Position numbers and translations under genes: made by a program. This document shows, piece after piece, positions 1-7,373 of a stretch of 10,483 nt of DNA. The stretch's first letter is position 1, and every line of letters begins with the position of its first letter. The notes under the pieces were generated by a model. That model was not told the origin of the DNA and did not search any database. It saw only the letters and a list, made by a program, of their open reading frames with translations. Source of the DNA: Alphaproteobacteria bacterium (GTDB lineage Bacteria; Pseudomonadota; Alphaproteobacteria; Rhizobiales; Xanthobacteraceae); contig VAZQ01000287.1 of assembly GCA_005883115.1 (NCBI GenBank), positions 1-10,483 of the forward strand, given 5' to 3'.

Positions 1-994
1 CGTTCTGGGCCTTGCACGCTGGCCGACGCCCGTTCCTGTTGGTGCGCATGCGTATTGTGGCGGCGTTGCGGGAGCTTTTCGCGGCGCGCGATTTCGTCGA
101 GGTCGAGACTGCCACGCTGGTCCTTTCGCCAGGTAACGAAACTCATCTCCATGCATTCGCGACCGAGTTGGTCGCGCCAACCGGCGTGCGAGCGCGCCTT
201 TATCTGCGCACGTCTCCGGAATTCGCGTGCAAGGACGGATCGTCGAGTTCGCCCGCGCCTTTCGCAATCGCGAGCGCGGTGCACTACATCATCCCGAATT
301 CACGATGCTTGAGTGGTATCGGGTCGAGGAGCCTTGCGAGGTCCTGATGCAGGACTGCGCTGCCGTGCTTGCCGTCGCGGCCAAGACAGCGGGCACGACG
401 CAGTTCTCCCTCCGCGGTCGCGCCATCGATCCCTTCGCCGCTCCCGAGCGGCTCACGGTGGCGCAGGCATTTTCGCGGTACGCGGGGACCGACCTCCTTG
501 CACTCCTGCCGCCGCAGCCTGCCGCTGTGTTTGCCGCGGCAGCCAATGCTGCCGGCGTTCGCACCGCGCCAGACGATACCTGGGGCGACGTCTTCAGCCG
601 CGTGCTCGTGGAAAAGATTGAGCCTCATTTGGGATTAGGGCAAGCGACAATCCTTTACGACTATCCCGCCATCCAATCCCCGCTGGCCAGGCCCAAGGCG
701 TCCGATCCGCGGCTCGCCGACCGCTTTGAGCTCTACGCTTGTGGTATCGAGCTTGCCAACGGATGTGCTGAGCTCACCGATGCCGCCGAGCAGCGCAAGC
801 GGCTCGAGGAGCAGATGCTGGAGAAAGAGCGCGTCTATGGCGAGCGGTATCCGATTGACGAGGATTTTCTGACCGCTCTCTCGATGATGCCGGACGCCTG
901 CGGGGTCGCGCTGGGGTTGGACCGGCTGGTCATGCTCGCAGCCGGCGCCACTCACATCGATGATGTAGTCTGGACCCCTAGCTCAGCCATCTGA
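1..994 (+). pseudogene. epmA: EF-P--(R)-beta-lysine ligase EpmA, 5'-partial and frameshifted
   Basis: EpmA (PoxA/GenX) is a class II lysyl-tRNA-synthetase-like enzyme that activates (R)-beta-lysine with ATP and attaches it to a lysine of elongation factor P in the cytoplasm. The gene enters from the left edge: the frame is already open at position 3 and reads RRPFLLVR, which in relatives lies shortly after the start. The first half (to about 233) carries FVEVET and TSPEFACK. The protein then continues in a different frame (227-994) with motif 2 (FRNRERGALHHPEFTMLEWYR without its first residues), ELANG and motif 3 (GVALGLDRLVML). Aligned with E. coli EpmA from memory, about seven residues (RLLVAGC there) are missing at the junction. 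That fits a deletion of about 22 nt, which also shifts the frame; the first frame stops at 345-347. A restart at GTG 227 would lack the N-terminal half of the active site. A sequencing or assembly error is the alternative. gst follows 27 nt downstream. Confidence 0.85.
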
Positions 995-1021
995 ATCGAT
1001 CGCCACAGCGAGAGGAAACCA

Positions 1022-1837
1022 ATGTTGGTACTCTATCATAACGATATGTCGCTTTGTGCGCAGAAGGTGAGGCTGTGTCTCGCCGAAAAAGGCCTCGCAT
1101 GGGAAAGCCGGCATCTAGTGCTGCGCGCAGGCGAGCACCAGCAGGACTGGTACCGAAAGCTCAATCGGCGCGCGGTGGTTCCGACCCTCATTGACCGCGA
1201 CAGAGTCATTCCGGAATCGAATGTCATTCTTGAGTATCTCAATGAAGCCTATCCCGATCCGCCGCTTGCACCCAAGCATCCTTATGATCGGTCCAAAGTA
1301 CGGTTATGGACAAAACAACTCGACGAAGATGTCCACGACGCCTCCGCCGCCGTCCTCAGCTTCGGCATTGCGTTCCGGCATCAGTACATCGAGCGCGGAG
1401 AGCTCGGGCAAAAGATGTTGGAAGCAATACCCAACGCCTTCAAACGCGAACGCCGACGCGAAGTAATTGAACAGGGTACTCACTCGAAACACTTCATTAT
1501 TGCAGTCGAGCGAATGGTCCTGCTCCTCGATGAGATGGAAGAAGCGCTCGTTGAGCACCAATGGCTCGCCGGCGACGAGTACAGTTTGGCGGATGTCGCC
1601 TTCACCCCCTATCTCGCGCGGCTGGAACACCTGAACATTATCGGCATGGTTAGACAGCGACATCGCGTTACCGACTGGTACGGACGTTGCAAGGCGCGCC
1701 GGAGCTTTCATGAAGCCATGGTCAAGTGGGAGAATGCCGAATACCTTGAACTCATGCGGCGCCGTGGCGCCGAGGCTTGGCCACAGATTGAGGCGATCAG
1801 CCGTGCGCGTCGATCTGCGCTGGCGCCTTCGGCCTGA
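1022..1837 (+). CDS. Glutathione S-transferase family protein
   Basis: This 271-residue protein has the two-domain GST layout. The N-terminal thioredoxin fold begins LYHNDMSLCAQKVRLCL, with Ser10 and Cys12 in the position where bacterial GSTs carry the glutathione-contacting residue. It contains the cis-proline segment VVPTL (around residues 57-61) and the ES pair in IPESNVILEYLNE that binds the glutamyl part of glutathione. The all-helical C-terminal domain contains WLAGDEYSLADVAFTPYLARLE, whose SLADV is the usual N-capping box. It probably conjugates or isomerises an electrophile in the cytoplasm using glutathione, but the substrate cannot be read from the sequence. The protein is longer than the typical 200-230 residues because of an expanded middle (about 100-165). 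AGAGGA at 1011-1016 is a good ribosome site 5 nt before ATG 1022. It lies 27 nt after epmA and 10 nt before the Bug gene, so the three are probably co-transcribed. Confidence 0.85.
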   Translation: MLVLYHNDMSLCAQKVRLCLAEKGLAWESRHLVLRAGEHQQDWYRKLNRRAVVPTLIDRDRVIPESNVILEYLNEAYPDPPLAPKHPYDRSKVRLWTKQLDEDVHDASAAVLSFGIAFRHQYIERGELGQKMLEAIPNAFKRERRREVIEQGTHSKHFIIAVERMVLLLDEMEEALVEHQWLAGDEYSLADVAFTPYLARLEHLNIIGMVRQRHRVTDWYGRCKARRSFHEAMVKWENAEYLELMRRRGAEAWPQIEAISRARRSALAPSA

Positions 1838-1847
1838 AAGGAACGGC

Positions 1848-2810
1848 ATGCCCGCTTATCGCCCGATGCTTTGCATGTTGCTGGCGACTGCCCTTATTGG
1901 TGGCGCACAGCCGGCACGGACGCAGACCTACCCGACGCAGACGATCACGTTGCAAGTCGCATTCGCCGCCGGCGGCATCGCCGACGTTGTCGCCCGCCTT
2001 GTCGGGCAGAAACTCAGCCAGCGCCTCGGACACACCGTAGTGGTAGAAAATCGCGGTGGTGCAGGCGGCAACCTCGCGGCCAAGTCGGTGAGTGGTGCCG
2101 CGCCTGACGGCCATAGCATCCTTGTCACGACCACATCGCTCGCAGTTAACGAGACCGCCACGCGCAACAAGGGCTTCTCAGCCGAGGATCTGCGCGCGAT
2201 CGCGATCGTGGCATTCAGCCCGGACATCCTTGCCGTTCATCCCAGCAATCCGGCGAAGGATTTGCGAGAGTTCATCAAGAATCCGAAGAGCTTCACCTAT
2301 GGCAGCGCTGGGGTCGGCACCGGTCCACATATCGGCGCGGAATATTTTTTCCGCGAGGTCGCCAAGGTTCAAGCCGTGCACGTGCCGTTCACTGGCGGCG
2401 CGCCGGCGGTTGCCGCCGGCGTCGGTAACCACGTCGATGCGGTCGTGCTATCGCTGCCGACCGTTGTGCCGGCGATCAGGCAAGGGCTTCTCCGTGGCCT
2501 CGGGCTTGCGAGCGCGACGCGCAACTCGGCAGTGCCGGACGTGCCGACCTATGGGGAGATGGGATTCCCTAACGTCTACTCGGGCTCATGGGTCGGGTTC
2601 TTCGCCCCGGCGAAAACGCCCGATGCGGTCGTCGCGAAGCTCAACGTTGAGATCAACGCGATCATGCGTGAGAGAGAGGCGCAGCAAAAGCTCGAGACGG
2701 TCGGCTTCGATGTGATAATCAAGAATGTGGCTGAGTCCAAGGACTACTTCAGGAGTGAAGCGGCGAGATGGGGTGAAATGATCCGCGCGATCGGCTATTC
2801 GAGCGACTGA
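1848..2810 (+). CDS. Bug-family (TctC-type) tripartite tricarboxylate transporter substrate-binding protein
   Basis: This is a 320-residue exported solute-binding protein of the Bug/TctC family, which binds carboxylates or similar small polar ligands in the periplasm. Residues 1 to about 25 form a signal peptide (hydrophobic stretch MLCMLLATALIGGA); the exact cleavage site is unclear. The family landmarks follow: ITLQVAFAAGGIADVVARL (ligand-loop Asp at about 46), VVVENRGGAGGN, then YGSAGVGTGPHIGAEYFF and VHVPFTGGAPAVAAGVG with VDAVV. ATG 1848 is preferred to upstream in-frame codons because the signal peptide begins there and AAAGGAA (1837-1843) precedes it. No TctA or TctB membrane subunit is present, which is usual for the many orphan Bug genes of Bradyrhizobium- and Burkholderia-like bacteria. 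It sits 10 nt after the GST gene and converges with the ThDP-enzyme gene 33 nt downstream. The ligand is unknown; an organic acid related to the neighbouring ThDP enzyme is speculation. Confidence 0.9.
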   Translation: MPAYRPMLCMLLATALIGGAQPARTQTYPTQTITLQVAFAAGGIADVVARLVGQKLSQRLGHTVVVENRGGAGGNLAAKSVSGAAPDGHSILVTTTSLAVNETATRNKGFSAEDLRAIAIVAFSPDILAVHPSNPAKDLREFIKNPKSFTYGSAGVGTGPHIGAEYFFREVAKVQAVHVPFTGGAPAVAAGVGNHVDAVVLSLPTVVPAIRQGLLRGLGLASATRNSAVPDVPTYGEMGFPNVYSGSWVGFFAPAKTPDAVVAKLNVEINAIMREREAQQKLETVGFDVIIKNVAESKDYFRSEAARWGEMIRAIGYSSD

Positions 2811-2843
2811 GCATACGGCGGAGAAGGCGGAGAGCAGAGCGCG

Positions 2844-4538
2844 TTAGCGGCTCACCACCACATTCAGGATCGCCGTCCGTCCCTCTTGAGTAGCGGTGAG
2901 CGCGCTCTGCAGCGCCAGATCCAGCTCGGCGCGGTATTCGACCCGTTCGCCATGGAAGCCGAAGTGGCTTCCCAATTTTTCGTACTCGGGCCCGTCGATC
3001 GTCACACCGAAATGCATGTCTTTATTGGCGGAGACTCCATCAGGGTAGTGATGGATGTGGCCCTTGCGCATGGCTTCATATTTCTTGTTGTTGAGGATGA
3101 TGATCATGATGGGCAGGTCGTGCCGCTTGGAGGCACCGAGCGCCTGGACGATAGGATTGTAAAGAAACGAGCCATCGCCGATGAGCAGCGCCACCGGTCG
3201 CTCGGGCGCCGCGAGCTTGATCCCGAGCGCGGTTCCAATGCCCTGGCCGAGCCCACCAGACCCGCGGAAGAAGCTCTGCGGGGTGGTCTGCGGCAGGTGC
3301 TGGCGGATCAGCGGGGAATGGGTAATCGTCTCGTCCACATAGATGGTATTGGCGGGCATGGTTTCGCCGAGCACGCCTAAAAGCGAGAGCGGGTCAATTG
3401 CACTTCCATTCTGTGCCTTCTCGCGCTCGGTGCGAAGGGCAGCAACATAGTCCTGATGCTCGCGCGTCCAGCGCTGGCGCCGTGCCTTTACTGTGCCGGT
3501 CTCGACCTTCATCGACTTTGCCGCCGCGCTCAGCAGTGTCAGGGATTCGGCGATATCGCCTTCGAGATAAAAATCCGCGTGCAGGTTTTGATAGACCATG
3601 TGCTCCTTGAGCGGATGATCGTGGATCGCGACGATCTTGCCGCGCGTCGGCCGCCGGCGTGGCGGATACCAAGGCGCGCGCGCGCCGACCAGAAGCACAA
3701 GATCGGTATCGTCGAGCGCCTTATACCTGCCCGTCCCAAGGTAGAGCGGGTGATTGGTCGGGAAGTTCGCGTAGGCGTTCACCCGGCCGTTGATCACCGG
3801 TATGGCGAGGAGGTCGGCGAACTCCTGCAACGCTGAAAACGCCTTGGGATCCCGACCGGCGGTCTCCGTGACGATGACGGGGCTCTTGGCGTCATGCACG
3901 AGCTCCGCAATTTTTTCGATGTCCTGCGGCCTCGGTTGCAGCGTGGGTGCTGCTGGGATCTCGCGCGCGGTCTCGGGCGGCGTCCAGTCGTGCAGCATGT
4001 GCTCGAGCGGGACGTTGAGATAGATCGGTCCTTTCGGCACGCGCTGCGCCATTTCGCCGGCGCGGATCACGCTCTCGTAGAGGGTATAGGGGCTGGTCAC
4101 GGCGCGAGCCCATTTCGCAAAGGGCTCGACGAAGCGTTCGATCCCGCCGACGGAAAGACCGCCATACCACTGCTGTTCGATGTCGAGATCGGGGTCTTCA
4201 CCCAACGTCTGCGACTCGCCCGACATGATCACCATTGGCACTTCGTTCTGCAGGGCACCATGGATGCCCATGCTTCCTTGCAGGACGCCGACGCCGGCGT
4301 GTAGCAGTACTGCTTGCGGTCGGCCCGTGATCAGTGTGTAGCCGCCCGCCATGTTGACCGCGAGCGTCTCATGCCAGGACTCGAGGAAGGTCGGGCCCGC
4401 TCGGTTCTCGAGCTGCTGCCGTGCCAGCGCCTCCCAGACCGGCGACCATTCCGACCCCGGCGAGGACATAATGTAGTCGACCTTGAGTTTGCGAAATGCC
4501 TCGAGGATCGCTTCCCCCCCGTCGAGATAATTTTTCAT
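2844..4538 (-). CDS. Thiamine diphosphate-dependent enzyme (acetolactate synthase / benzoylformate decarboxylase superfamily)
   Basis: This 564-residue enzyme has the three-domain architecture of the ALS/BFD superfamily. The N-terminal pyrimidine-binding domain (1 to about 185) has SSPGSEWSPVWEAL, the catalytic Glu57 in SWHETLAVNMAGGY, and His80 in LLHAGVG, placed like the active-site His of benzoylformate decarboxylase. The central domain (about 200-340) has VIVTETAG and LVLLVGARAPW. The C-terminal PP-binding domain has the Mg/ThDP motif GDGSFLYNP (GDG at 454-456) ending in NN at 483-484. Such enzymes decarboxylate or carboligate 2-oxo acids in the cytoplasm; the substrate is unassigned and a decarboxylase is as plausible as a synthase. 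No small regulatory subunit gene is adjacent, which argues against true acetolactate synthase. ATG 4538 was chosen over an in-frame upstream codon at 4595 because AGGAG (4548-4552) lies 10 nt before it and homology starts at once. It is divergent from epmB and convergent with the Bug gene. Confidence 0.88.
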   Translation of the reverse strand: MKNYLDGGEAILEAFRKLKVDYIMSSPGSEWSPVWEALARQQLENRAGPTFLESWHETLAVNMAGGYTLITGRPQAVLLHAGVGVLQGSMGIHGALQNEVPMVIMSGESQTLGEDPDLDIEQQWYGGLSVGGIERFVEPFAKWARAVTSPYTLYESVIRAGEMAQRVPKGPIYLNVPLEHMLHDWTPPETAREIPAAPTLQPRPQDIEKIAELVHDAKSPVIVTETAGRDPKAFSALQEFADLLAIPVINGRVNAYANFPTNHPLYLGTGRYKALDDTDLVLLVGARAPWYPPRRRPTRGKIVAIHDHPLKEHMVYQNLHADFYLEGDIAESLTLLSAAAKSMKVETGTVKARRQRWTREHQDYVAALRTEREKAQNGSAIDPLSLLGVLGETMPANTIYVDETITHSPLIRQHLPQTTPQSFFRGSGGLGQGIGTALGIKLAAPERPVALLIGDGSFLYNPIVQALGASKRHDLPIMIIILNNKKYEAMRKGHIHHYPDGVSANKDMHFGVTIDGPEYEKLGSHFGFHGERVEYRAELDLALQSALTATQEGRTAILNVVVSR

Positions 4539-4737
4539 CTTGAACTCGCTCCTGAATGATTGGTGCATACGACACGGATTTTTGCACCTTCGCAAGCAGG
4601 GAACGTGCCCGCGGGATCACGTTGGTTGCTCTCGCTCGCACCGACGCAGCGCATGCGGATTGACATTTGATTGGTCCAGCACCATCAGCGGGCTTGGCCG
4701 CGAACCCGCAAAGATAATAGCTGCTGGGAGACTGCAG
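4539..4737. promoter_or_regulatory. Divergent intergenic region between the ThDP-enzyme gene and epmB
   Basis: About 200 bp separate the two divergent starts, so promoters for both genes should lie here. Towards epmB, TTGACA (4660-4665) matches a consensus -35 box, but no good -10 box lies 16-18 nt downstream. The AT-rich GATAAT (4713-4718) is too far from it to be its partner and too close to the start to be convincing. The epmB ribosome site GGGAG is at 4726-4730. For the minus-strand gene I see its ribosome site (4548-4552) but no convincing promoter boxes. An open frame crosses the region in phase with epmB, but its composition and lack of homology suggest non-coding DNA. Confidence 0.35.
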
Positions 4738-5850
4738 ATGAGAGCAAAACGCAAGGCCTTACGCCGCGCCGATGATCTCCTGGCGGCCGGCTTGATCCCG
4801 CTTGAACGACGCGCCGCGATCGAAGCGGTTGCCGCGCGCTATGCGCTCGCGCTAACCGCCGACATTGCCGAGCTCATCGATACGGCCGATGCGCATGACC
4901 CCATCGCGCGCCAGTTCGTCCCGGACGATGCCGAGCTCGAAAGCCGGCCCGAGGAGATGGTGGACCCTATCGGGGACGACGCGCATAGCCCGGTCAAGGG
5001 CATTGTGCACCGCTATCCCGACCGGGTGCTGCTCAAGCCCGTCCATGTCTGCGCAGCCTATTGCCGCTTTTGTTTCCGCCGTGAGGCGGTTGGACGCGCG
5101 CGCCCCCTTTCGCGCGCGCAGCTCGACGCCGCCGTCGCGTACATCCGCGCACATAATGACATCTGGGAGGTGATCCTCACAGGCGGCGATCCGCTGGTGC
5201 TCTCCCCGCGCCGGCTCGGACAGCTCGTGCAAGCGCTTGGTACGATCGAGCATCTCAAGATCATCCGCGTGCACAGCCGGATACCGGTGGTGGCGCCTTC
5301 GCGCGTGACGGCCGCGATGGTGGGCGCGCTCAAGGCGCCGGGTAAGGCGACCTACGTGGTGCTCCATGCCAATCACGCTCGTGAACTCACGGCGAACGCG
5401 CGCGCAGCCTGCGCGCGCATGATCGACGCCGGCATTCCTATGTTGAGCCAGAGCGTGCTGTTGCGCGGCGTCAACGATGACGCCGCCGTGCTCGGCGAAT
5501 TGATGCGCGCCTTGGTCGAATGCCGGATCAAACCGTATTACCTGCATCACGGCGATCTCGCCCCCGGCACTGCGCATTGGCGAACGAGTATCGAAGAAGG
5601 CCAGGGCTTGATGCGCGCGCTGCGTGGCCGCCTCTCCGGGTTATGCCAACCGACTTATGTGCTCGACATTCCTGGAGGCTATGGCAAGTCGCCGATTGGC
5701 CCGAGTTATGTTGCCCGTGTTGCCGGCGAAAACGGTGCCGCGCGGTACGAGGTCGAGGATTTTCGGGGGCGCCATCACACCTATCCGCCGGGGCCCGCAA
5801 CGTCGGTCTCCGTTTCACCACGGTTGCCGGTTGACGGGGCGGCTCAGTAG
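4738..5850 (+). CDS. epmB: EF-P beta-lysylation protein EpmB (lysine 2,3-aminomutase family, radical SAM)
   Basis: EpmB converts (S)-alpha-lysine to (R)-beta-lysine, the substrate EpmA attaches to EF-P. The protein has 370 residues, matching the short EpmB-type members rather than the longer clostridial lysine 2,3-aminomutases. The radical-SAM cluster motif CxxxCxxC is C105-AAY-C109-RF-C112, followed by ILTGGDPLVLS, which helps bind SAM. The PLP lysine is K317 in DIPGGYGKSPIGP. YLHHGDLAPGTAHWRT is also typical of the family. ATG 4738, with GGGAG 7 nt upstream, is preferred to the longer open frame starting at 4540, whose first 66 codons show no homology. All catalytic features are intact, in contrast to epmA at the left of the window. 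The two genes are often adjacent in other proteobacteria, but here about 3.7 kb lies between them. No efp gene is present in the window. Confidence 0.9.
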   Translation: MRAKRKALRRADDLLAAGLIPLERRAAIEAVAARYALALTADIAELIDTADAHDPIARQFVPDDAELESRPEEMVDPIGDDAHSPVKGIVHRYPDRVLLKPVHVCAAYCRFCFRREAVGRARPLSRAQLDAAVAYIRAHNDIWEVILTGGDPLVLSPRRLGQLVQALGTIEHLKIIRVHSRIPVVAPSRVTAAMVGALKAPGKATYVVLHANHARELTANARAACARMIDAGIPMLSQSVLLRGVNDDAAVLGELMRALVECRIKPYYLHHGDLAPGTAHWRTSIEEGQGLMRALRGRLSGLCQPTYVLDIPGGYGKSPIGPSYVARVAGENGAARYEVEDFRGRHHTYPPGPATSVSVSPRLPVDGAAQ

Positions 5851-5885
5851 GAAAGCGCCGAACTGCACTCCCGCTTCGAAACCCG

Positions 5886-6221
5886 TTACCACCGGCCGCC
5901 GCCGCACCACATTTCGCAGGTGTTGCGTCGGGAGAGATTATAAAACAGCGCAACGACGCAACGGCCATTCCAGTCGCCCGCGAGAAGCCTGATCCGCTCG
6001 CCCGCCACCCAAGCGAAGCAGGCTGGCGTGAGTGCCGTAAACCGTGCGCCATTGATGATGAAATTACCACTGTAAGGAGGCTGTACGACTTCGATCACGT
6101 GCCGCTCGGCCGGCAGATAAAACCGCTGATAGGACCGGCGGGGTTGGTATTCCATACCATCCGCAAGGGCAGCCCCGCATAGCAGCGAGCCCAACGCGAA
6201 CGCCGAGATCGCTTTGAACAT
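5886..6221 (-). CDS. Small secreted four-cysteine protein of unknown function
   Basis: This 111-residue protein begins with a clear signal peptide (residues 1-20) and a probable signal peptidase I cut after ALA, before DG. The mature part of about 91 residues starts with a Tyr/Arg-rich stretch (EYQPRRSYQRFYLP), continues with HVIEVVQPPYSGNFIINGARF, and has four cysteines at 68, 88, 102 and 106, enough for two disulfides in the periplasm. The C-terminal NTCEMWCGGGRW is distinctive. It resembles a conserved hypothetical family that I associate with Bradyrhizobium and relatives; no biochemical role is known to me. The start is supported by the signal peptide. The upstream ribosome site is an unusual run of seven G (complement of 6228-6234). 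It is convergent with epmB, with 35 nt between the stops, and divergent from the small membrane-protein gene. Confidence 0.8.
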   Translation of the reverse strand: MFKAISAFALGSLLCGAALADGMEYQPRRSYQRFYLPAERHVIEVVQPPYSGNFIINGARFTALTPACFAWVAGERIRLLAGDWNGRCVVALFYNLSRRNTCEMWCGGGRW

Positions 6222-6393
6222 TCAACGCCCCCCCGTTGTCGGTGCGGAAAGGATAGAGGCGATCTTCAACTCTGCCAAGAAACCAGCCTGCGGCCGTGAA
6301 AAAATTACGGCCCGCGCGGATTTTGCAACGGATTGCGCTCGGACAATGGATTTTGTGGAATGCTCGAGCTCCATCCGGCCGTCATGTGGCTCT

Positions 6394-6624
6394 ATGCTCA
6401 TCATCTCGATCATCCTGGAAGCTCTCGTTGCGGTGCTAGCTGTCTTGGCAGCACGAACAGGCAAGCCGTACGTTTACGGGCTTGCATTTACGTTTGCGGC
6501 CTACGTGTTCTATGATCTCGCCCGCCTCCTGCAATGGGATGTTCAGGGAGGGCTCCTGTCCGGGCTCTTCCTGGTCGCGACCGTCGCCGCGCTGGTCGCG
6601 GTATGGGGATTGTATCGCCAATAG
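6394..6624 (+). CDS. Small three-helix membrane protein
   Basis: The 76-residue product MLIISIILEALVAVLAVLAA... is almost entirely hydrophobic, with three predicted membrane helices at about 2-19, 25-42 and 54-73. Short polar links contain ARTGKPYV and the charged/aromatic segment YDLARLLQWDVQ. The open frame extends upstream to 6214, but those 60 residues look non-coding and overlap the start of the divergent secreted-protein gene, so ATG 6394 was chosen. No strong ribosome site precedes it, and ATG 6346 is an alternative start. The function is unknown. It lies 24 nt before the next gene and is probably co-transcribed with it. Confidence 0.65.
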   Translation: MLIISIILEALVAVLAVLAARTGKPYVYGLAFTFAAYVFYDLARLLQWDVQGGLLSGLFLVATVAALVAVWGLYRQ

Positions 6625-6648
6625 GAAAAGACCCGAAGGAGCTCAGTT

Positions 6649-7269
6649 ATGTCGAAACTCGCCTGGATCGGCTTCTTTGCAATCTTAACCGCGGCGCCTG
6701 CCAGCGCGCAGACCGCGATACCCGACCTTCGGGGCACCTGGAAAGGCAACAGCGAGTCGATCATCCTCGGCGCGGGGAATCCGCATCATGCCGCGGCCCC
6801 CTCGGACCAGCCACGGCTCAACAGCGTCGCATTCACCGTGACCATCGACAAGCAAGACGGCCGCCGGTTCTCCGGCACGTTTTCCTCCTCGCGCGGCAAC
6901 GACAAGTTCGTGGCCGTGATCTCGCGCAACAACACGATTTTGCTGGTCGACGACGATGGCTATACGGTCGGCACGATCTTGGCGCCGAACCGCATGGAAT
7001 GGTGCTACATGCACCTGTCGCAGGCAGCAGTAGTCGCCCTGTCGGTCCGGCAGGCGAGCGGCCCGGGTCCTTCAAAAGGACCAATGGAGGTGAGGGTTGG
7101 CGCGCCATGGTCGATGAAGATGGGCACTACTCGTTCGCCGTGGCGCTATGATGCCGCAATCCGCCACGTGCTCCAATCGGCTAATCTGCGGCGGCCTGCG
7201 ATTCTGCACTACGCCTCATCGGCGGCTGTGTCCCCGATTTCGCAGGGTGGTCCGGTTACCCCTCGATAG
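6649..7269 (+). CDS. Secreted protein of unknown function, C-terminus probably frameshifted
   Basis: A strong ribosome site AAGGAG (6636-6641) lies 7 nt before ATG 6649. Residues 1-20 (ending APASA) form a signal peptide cut before QTAIPDLRGTW. The mature part looks like a small beta-barrel or lipocalin-like fold: PDLRGTWKGNSESII, a middle of alternating strands (AFTVTIDKQDGRRFSGTFSS, KFVAVISRNNTILLVDDDG) and GTILAPNRMEWCYMHLSQAA near residue 125. From about residue 130 the sequence loses protein character: it becomes Pro/Ser/Arg-rich, lacks secondary-structure pattern, and its codons lose the strong G/C third-position preference seen before. I infer that the natural protein ends near residue 130-145 and that an indel around 7030-7060 has fused on a non-native tail of about 65 residues. 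No function can be assigned. Periplasmic location is likely. Confidence 0.65.
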   Translation: MSKLAWIGFFAILTAAPASAQTAIPDLRGTWKGNSESIILGAGNPHHAAAPSDQPRLNSVAFTVTIDKQDGRRFSGTFSSSRGNDKFVAVISRNNTILLVDDDGYTVGTILAPNRMEWCYMHLSQAAVVALSVRQASGPGPSKGPMEVRVGAPWSMKMGTTRSPWRYDAAIRHVLQSANLRRPAILHYASSAAVSPISQGGPVTPR

Positions 7270-7373
7270 CGGTCCTGTCTCCCAATCCCGGGATCGACGT
7301 GATGTGCCAAACGCTTCACTTCGCAATGCAAGAAAAACAGCAACCTTTCTCGCGAGATGACGCTTCGCTCAGC

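Noticed and set aside
227..350. Programmed ribosomal frameshift joining the two epmA frames
   Set aside because: No slippery heptamer is visible, and a shift alone would still leave about seven conserved residues missing; a deletion explains both.
2834..2910. Inverted repeat GCAGAGCGCG / CGCGCTCTGC as a terminator between the convergent genes
   Set aside because: The arms are 57 nt apart, the right arm lies inside the ThDP gene, and there is no T-tract.
2886..4304. Plus-strand open frames of 126-164 codons antisense to the ThDP gene
   Set aside because: They are shadows of a high-GC coding sequence, with no recognisable domains, while the minus frame has full ThDP-enzyme motifs.
4540..4737. 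N-terminal extension of epmB
   Set aside because: No family similarity, it would overlap the promoter region of the divergent gene, and ATG 4738 has its own ribosome site.
4852..5577. Minus-strand open frame of 241 codons antisense to epmB
   Set aside because: Asp/His/Arg-rich shadow of the epmB frame, which carries the complete radical-SAM and PLP motifs.
7348..7357. 10-bp palindrome TCTCGCGAGA after the secreted-protein gene
   Set aside because: A single short GC-rich palindrome with no supporting context or second copy.
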